The notes under the pieces were generated by a model, which worked only from the letters and a program-made list of their open reading frames with translations, was not told the origin of the DNA and ran no database searches. This document shows, one piece after another, positions 23,401 to 26,737 of a stretch of DNA of 26,737 nt; position 1 is the first letter of the stretch; each line of letters starts with the position of its first letter. The translations under genes were made by a program, and so were the position numbers. The stretch is from positions 1 to 26,737 of the forward strand of contig CAAECB010000076.1 of assembly GCA_900754285.1 (NCBI GenBank). The letters are read 5' to 3'. The stretch comes from Clostridia bacterium. GTDB lineage: Bacteria; Bacillota; Clostridia; TANB77; CAG-508.

Positions 23401-23801
23401 TAGAAGAAGAAATAAGAAAACAATTCAAAATGAAAGGCCTAATACTAGCTGATATTGAAGTAATGAAAATGCAAGACAATAATCTAAAAGAAGGAACAAC
23501 ATCAAAAATAATTCCAGCAGGAATAAGTGGAAAAGGAGCAATTAACAAAAGAGACACAAATGGAGTTGAACAAGAAGAATTTGAGGTATTACAAAAATAT
23601 ATAGGAAAAATAATAAAAGAAATAGGAAAAGAAATACTACAAGGAAAGATTGACTTAAAACCAACAAATTATAAAGGAAAAACACCATGCAGATATTGCG
23701 AATATCATGCAATTTGTGGATTTGATGCTAGAAACAATAAAAACAAATATGAATATATTGAAAATCTAAGTAAAGATGATATAATAAGAAAAATGAGATA
23801 A
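20466..23801 (+). CDS. addB: ATP-dependent helicase/deoxyribonuclease subunit B
   Basis: 1111 residues, the normal AddB length, GTG start after AAGGAG. With AddA it forms the AddAB helicase-nuclease that resects double-strand breaks for RecA. Walker A GRAGSGKSEY (about 8-17); helicase-like fold through about residue 650, including the segment VDTIFIIGLNDGVYP; C-terminal RecB-type nuclease with GTEVEFDNG, IRGKIDRVDIA and LRIIDYKSS (catalytic Asp and Lys in the DYK motif, about 921-925). The four iron-sulfur cysteines C759, C1075, C1078 and C1084 (YKKCPFSYF and PCRYCEYHAIC) are intact. The next gene is pgeF, 12 bases away, and not addA, which usually follows. Confidence 0.96.
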   Translation: MGLRIIYGRAGSGKSEYCYQEIAKEIEKNEKIFLITPEQFSFTAEKKLMEAVKTEAVLQAEVIHLSRLAKRVIKEIGIKDDRMTKCGKAMLISHILTTQKKELKYLSKSEENIDLAISSITELKKHGVTVERLKEQIEKTENIYLKTKLQDISIIYEQYDEQIKQSYIDEADELTILAQNIEKIEWLKNSIIYIDEFAGFTYSEYHVIKELIKYAKQVNITITVDDLGQTLNPDTDIFYANKITVKKLQEIVEQNELKQEKPIKLTEIKRFKTPELKYIEGHLFKTQSTKYEQKVENLSMFLAKNQYTEIEYIAKEITKLVKEKNKRYNDIAIITKNIQNYSNLAKVIFEKYDIPIFIDEKRELSQNIIIQYVLSIFEILQKNYSKESVFQYAKMGFLDIEQGDIFKLENYCTKWGIKQNKFKKDFVYELEDNKQEVEYYNELRKRIIEPIEKLRQKIRKEKTAKAVTLAIYEFLEEQKIEEKISLKMQELKQKNREDLVQEYKESYEILINVLDEIVKIFKDENITINQYSNILKQGLKASSLGKIPGTQDQVIMGDVDRSRSHKVDTIFIIGLNDGVYPSINKSEGFLGDEDREYLKEQGIELAKGTLENLYDDNFNIYKAFTTAERELHLSYSSADTEGGALRPSIYITKIKKMFPNLKETSDVITQKYEITNQKATYEALIEKLAKIQEKELEPEWEETYRYFENEASWKNKLEKDLQGLSYTNIPQNIETTTIEKLYGNVLKTSVSKLETYKKCPFSYFLKYGLNLKQKEELKIQNFDTGSFMHEIIDLFFNQVKEENIQLTELLGEEEKIRKIVNQIVETKLDYGKYRFTATVKYKILIQRLERMVTKALKYIVESLVYSDFNVEGTEVEFDNGKEYKPIEITLENGKRIEIRGKIDRVDIARTSDGNYLRIIDYKSSARNVDLNEVYAGISIQLLTYLDAICEEKDLMPAGILYFNLIEKNVNPKVKTEEAIEEEIRKQFKMKGLILADIEVMKMQDNNLKEGTTSKIIPAGISGKGAINKRDTNGVEQEEFEVLQKYIGKIIKEIGKEILQGKIDLKPTNYKGKTPCRYCEYHAICGFDARNNKNKYEYIENLSKDDIIRKMR

Positions 23802-23813
23802 AGAGGTGCAAAA

Positions 23814-24665
23814 GTGGATTTATCAAATGAAAATGTGGTGCATATAAAAGATGGAGAAGTAGAGTACATACAATTCAAAAGATTACTAGAATATAGTGAT
23901 GTTATTACACATGCGTTTTCTGTTGGGAAAGATGTAAATTTTAAAGGAATGAAAATCGTAGATGGACAAATTGTGAAGTGCAACACAGAGAAAATGTTAT
24001 GTGATTATAGAAAATTATGTACAAGTTTAAATTTAGAAAAAAATGATATAGTAAGACCAATACAAACACATTCAACTAATGTAAAAATAGTAGAAGAAAA
24101 AGTATTAGAAGAGGAGCCAGATATTTATGTAGAAAAATATTTGGAAACAGATGGATTAATAATTAGAAGAAAAGATACAATATTGGGAACTACAAGTGCA
24201 GATTGTATTTTGTTGATGTTTTTTGATCCAGTAACAAAAACTATAGCAAATATCCACTCAGGCTGGAAAGGTACATATGGACAAATAGCAAGCAAAACTG
24301 TTAAAAAAATGAAAACAGAGCTACACGTAAATCCAGAAAATCTAATTTGTTGTATGTGTCCGAGTATTAGAAAATGTCATTTTGAAGTTAGAAAAGATGT
24401 AAAAGATTTGTTTGAAGAAAAATTTAAAGATATAGTAGATATAAGTAAAATAATAGAAAAGCAACCATGTGAAAAAGGTACAGATGAAAAATGGAATATA
24501 GACACAATAGAATTAAATAAAATGTTGTTAGTACAAGATGGATTAAAACCAGAAAATATTATCGATAGCAAAATTTGTACTGTTTGCAATTCAGATAAAT
24601 TGCATTCATACAGAGTAGAAAAAGAGAATTTTGGATTAGAAACAGCAATAATTGCTTTAAGATAA
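23814..24665 (+). CDS. pgeF: Peptidoglycan editing factor PgeF (YfiH/YlmD laccase-domain family)
   Basis: 283 residues, GTG start after AGAGGTG. The metal/active-site triad is visible: His86 in IQTHSTN, Cys131 in TSADCILL and His148 in NIHSGWKGTYG. Family members have been reported as purine nucleoside-processing enzymes and as factors that keep L-Ala in the peptidoglycan precursor. The C-terminal CTVCNSDKLHSYRVEK..FGLETAIIAL fits the family. It starts 12 bases after addB, so the two are probably cotranscribed. Confidence 0.92.
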   Translation: MDLSNENVVHIKDGEVEYIQFKRLLEYSDVITHAFSVGKDVNFKGMKIVDGQIVKCNTEKMLCDYRKLCTSLNLEKNDIVRPIQTHSTNVKIVEEKVLEEEPDIYVEKYLETDGLIIRRKDTILGTTSADCILLMFFDPVTKTIANIHSGWKGTYGQIASKTVKKMKTELHVNPENLICCMCPSIRKCHFEVRKDVKDLFEEKFKDIVDISKIIEKQPCEKGTDEKWNIDTIELNKMLLVQDGLKPENIIDSKICTVCNSDKLHSYRVEKENFGLETAIIALR

Positions 24666-24757
24666 TAAAAATAGTGTAATTATAGTAGCATTTTTAGAGA
24701 AATTTAATGTTCATATATTTGTATATTGCTTAAAAGTAGAAAGGAATGAATTTTTGA

Positions 24758-25318
24758 ATGTATCAAACATGGGAAGAATTAGAGAACTCAATAAAAAATT
24801 GTCAAAAGTGTAAATTGTGTAGAACTAGACAAAATATTGTATTTGGTGTAGGAAATAAAAATGCAAGTATAATGTTTATAGGTGAAGGCCCTGGTGCAGA
24901 TGAAGATAGACTGGGAGAACCATTTGTAGGAAGGGCTGGAAAGTTGATGAATATGGCTTTTAAGATGGTTGGAATAGATAGAAATGATGTGTATATTGCA
25001 AATATAGTAAAATGTAGGCCTCCACAAAATAGAAATCCAGAAGATGATGAAGCTACTGCATGTTTAGATTATTTGCGTAATCAGGTAATATTGGTTAAGC
25101 CTAAAATAATAGTGCTTTTGGGCAGTGTAGCACTAAAAAATATCTTAGGAAAAGAACATGGAATTACTGCTTCAAGAGGAAATTGGATTGAAAAAAAAGG
25201 CATCTTATATATGCCTACATGGCATCCAGCAGCATTGCTACGTGATGAAAATAAAAAGATTGATTTTATTAAAGATTTAATGTTAGTGACGGATAAAATG
25301 AAGGATATATCTGAATAA
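24758..25318 (+). CDS. udg: Uracil-DNA glycosylase, family 4 (iron-sulfur)
   Basis: 186 residues, typical of the short TIGR00758 type. It excises uracil from DNA. Iron-sulfur cysteines: CKLC (Cys18, Cys21) followed by NIVFGVG, then KCRPPQNRNP and ACLDYL (about 87 and 104). Motif A GEGPGADEDRLGEPFVGRAGKLM (about 43-65) and motif B WHPAALLRD (about 154-162) are intact. Directly upstream, AGAAAGGAATGAATTTTTGAATG contains a three-codon ORF (ATG AAT TTT TGA) whose stop abuts the ATG start, suggesting reinitiation. Terminator at 25328-25372. Confidence 0.94.
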   Translation: MYQTWEELENSIKNCQKCKLCRTRQNIVFGVGNKNASIMFIGEGPGADEDRLGEPFVGRAGKLMNMAFKMVGIDRNDVYIANIVKCRPPQNRNPEDDEATACLDYLRNQVILVKPKIIVLLGSVALKNILGKEHGITASRGNWIEKKGILYMPTWHPAALLRDENKKIDFIKDLMLVTDKMKDISE

Positions 25319-25327
25319 AAACAAAAA

Positions 25328-25372
25328 AAGCTCTAATTATCAAAGTTTTTTAAATGATTAGGGCTTGTTTAT
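25328..25372. terminator. Terminator between udg and murI
   Basis: Stem AAGCTCTAAT / ATTAGGGCTT (G-T pairs) with an AT-rich loop, followed by GTTTATGTTTTAT; preceded by AAAAAAA, so it may act in both directions. Confidence 0.55.
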
Positions 25373-25375
25373 GTT

Positions 25376-26158
25376 TTATATGTTGCATAAAGTTTTAGAA
25401 TCTTTTAAATTTAAAATTTGAAAAAATCTATCTTCTTTATATTTGGAATTACTAGAATCTATAAAACTAATTGTACCAGGAATTCTAGAGTTATTTATTA
25501 AATTTTTGCTTTCAAGTATATCTTTTAAATGTTTAGCTAAACTAGCAGCACCATTAAAAAATTTAACATCTCCTAATACAGCTTTAATTTCATTTGTTAT
25601 TAAAGGATAATGAGTACAACCTAATACGACATTATCAACTTTTCCGATATATTTTGATAAGTTTTTTTTCAAATATAATTCAATTTTTTCTTGATTTCCT
25701 TCTTCAATAATATTAGCCAAACCAGAACAAGCTAACAAATATGTCTTATGATTATTATACTTATCATATAATTTATGAAATTTTTCACTTCCAATAGTTG
25801 CTTTTGTTGCCATTACAAGTGATGTTTCATTATATGCGAAGTCGTGTACCATCTTATATGCAGGTTCTATTGCTATTATTGGGATTTCAGGATATTTTTT
25901 TCTTAAGAATTTTGCAGACTTTGCACTTGCAGTATTACAAGCAATTACTATTGCCTTACATTTTTTATCAATAAAAGTATTAACAATTTTGTCAGAAAAT
26001 TCAATAATTTCTGAATCTTTTTTATCACCATATGGATTGTTTTTTGAATCACTGTAATATATGTAATTTTCGTTTGGCAATAATTTTATAATCTCACTTA
26101 ATACTGTTACTCCACCTATTCCTGAGTCAAAAATACCAATACTCTCTCCACTATTCAT
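25376..26158 (-). CDS. murI: Glutamate racemase
   Basis: 260 residues. Makes D-glutamate for peptidoglycan. N-terminal GIFDSGIGGVTVL, catalytic Cys74 in ACNTASA and Cys181 in GCTHYPL, plus SDSKNNPYGDK (about 36-46), all conserved. The start is ATG at 26158 after AGAAAGGA; an ATG inside that ribosome-binding site encodes MNFIL and its TGA overlaps the true start. Convergent with udg. No strong promoter seen; a weak TTGAAA-N17-TTTATA lies upstream. Confidence 0.95.
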   Translation of the reverse strand: MNSGESIGIFDSGIGGVTVLSEIIKLLPNENYIYYSDSKNNPYGDKKDSEIIEFSDKIVNTFIDKKCKAIVIACNTASAKSAKFLRKKYPEIPIIAIEPAYKMVHDFAYNETSLVMATKATIGSEKFHKLYDKYNNHKTYLLACSGLANIIEEGNQEKIELYLKKNLSKYIGKVDNVVLGCTHYPLITNEIKAVLGDVKFFNGAASLAKHLKDILESKNLINNSRIPGTISFIDSSNSKYKEDRFFQILNLKDSKTLCNI

Positions 26159-26707
26159 AATATAAAGTTCATTCCTTTCTCACTTCGCCTTAACACACAT
26201 ATAAATTAAAGTATTTATTCTATTTCAAATTAGAACGACTTTCATTTTAAATATGTTGCACAAAAAATCTTATAGCAAAAATATTATATATGTAATTAAC
26301 AAAAAAATCAACGAAAATTGCAAATAAAGACAACAAAAATATTACAGAAAGTAAGTAAAAGTGTACTTTTAGTTTGTTCTATAAAAGCTTGGTATATGAT
26401 AAAATATTTATATTGACGAAATAAAAACTTTTCCAAAAAGTTTTTTCAAATTTAATTATATATGACATTTATGATATAAAACATTTTTGAAAAGGTATGT
26501 TAATCTTTGAACTTAACAAAAAATTCAAAAACTGATTTCACCTACAGTATTAACCACTTCACAAATTTTTATACATTATATTAAAAACTTTTTTTGTAAT
26601 TCAGTGTTGCATTTTTTGTTGGTGTATGTTATAAAATTAGCTATATACATTTACTAAAGTTCAAAGCTTAATAAAAAATAGTTTAAGAAAAGAAGGGAGA
26701 TTTTGGA
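26159..26707. other. About 550 noncoding bases between divergent genes
   Basis: Very AT-rich, no ORF with a ribosome-binding site. It holds a small hairpin AAAAACTTTT-cc-AAAAAGTTTT (26423-26446) and a 10-base inverted pair, CTTTGAACTT near 26507 and AAGTTCAAAG near 26657, too far apart to call. The only supported signal is the promoter at 26607-26635. Confidence 0.5.
26607..26635 (+). promoter_or_regulatory. Probable promoter of the gene at the right edge
   Basis: TTGCAT (26607-26612), 17-base spacer, TATAAA (26630-26635). Confidence 0.45.
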
Positions 26708-26737
26708 ATGAACAAAACGAAGAGAAACGCAAGAGGA
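26708..26737 (+). CDS. Start of an unidentified gene (partial)
   Basis: ATG after AAGGGAG at a normal distance; the first ten residues are MNKTKRNARG, a basic N-terminus. It continues outside the window. A positively charged start could precede a membrane helix or a nucleic-acid-binding domain; nothing more can be said. Confidence 0.55.
   Translation, partial: MNKTKRNARG

Noticed and set aside
26423..26446. Terminator for the unknown right-edge gene or for murI
   Set aside because: The A/T-only stem is weak and does not follow any gene; it is more likely composition.

Overview
The window is chromosomal DNA from a low-GC Gram-positive bacterium, most likely a Clostridia-type Bacillota (possibly an uncultured gut lineage). 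The reasons are an AT-rich purine-biased coding strand, extended AGAAAGGA/AGGAGG ribosome-binding sites, vegetative promoters close to TTGACA-N17-TATAAT, and Clostridia-type families (DUF6514, YitT, Elp3-like radical SAM after rnc, OLE RNA with oapA, Ogg of the clostridial type). Species cannot be named from sequence alone. || Layout. 1-1930 is a small accessory region: the tail of a probable IS200/IS605 TnpB with its end hairpin, a 36-residue hydrophobic peptide with its own promoter on the minus strand, a decayed winged-helix gene, and two membrane proteins. 1979-4800: a TIGR01212 radical SAM protein (minus), a 300-bp hairpin-bounded repeat, and a dicarboxylate/amino-acid symporter. 4842-7072: a dGTPase-like HD hydrolase (minus), thymidylate kinase, and a 45-residue acidic/basic ORF. 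7125-8340: a noncoding RNA that I identify as OLE RNA, followed by oapA, whose 3' end is overlapped by a repeat hairpin. 8431-13391: SDR oxidoreductase, Y-family DNA polymerase with a LexA-like box, DUF6514 protein, topoisomerase I. 13559-13723: tRNA-Gly(GCC) and tRNA-Cys(GCA). 13797-16242 (minus): a membrane-anchored unknown and a G5/SH3/GH73 cell-wall hydrolase separated by three hairpins. 16426-18191: rnc and an Elp3-like radical SAM gene, then the second copy of the 300-bp repeat. 18541-25318: YitT, 8-oxoguanine glycosylase, AddB, PgeF and family 4 uracil-DNA glycosylase. 25376-26158 (minus): glutamate racemase, then about 550 noncoding bases and the start of a gene that runs off the window. 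|| Themes. The genes are mostly housekeeping, with an unusual density of nucleotide-pool and DNA-repair functions (dGTPase, Tmk, Pol IV-like, TopA, Ogg, AddB, Udg) and cell-wall functions (MurI, PgeF, GH73). The most interesting signals are noncoding: (1) a family of six hairpins with a conserved 13-nt loop beginning GGGGACGGA (one copy with T for A) but different, self-complementary stems, four of which bound two copies of a 300-bp palindromic element; (2) the OLE RNA/oapA locus; (3) a micropeptide unit beside the IS end; (4) tiny ORFs embedded in Shine-Dalgarno regions that stop on or beside the true start codons of several genes.
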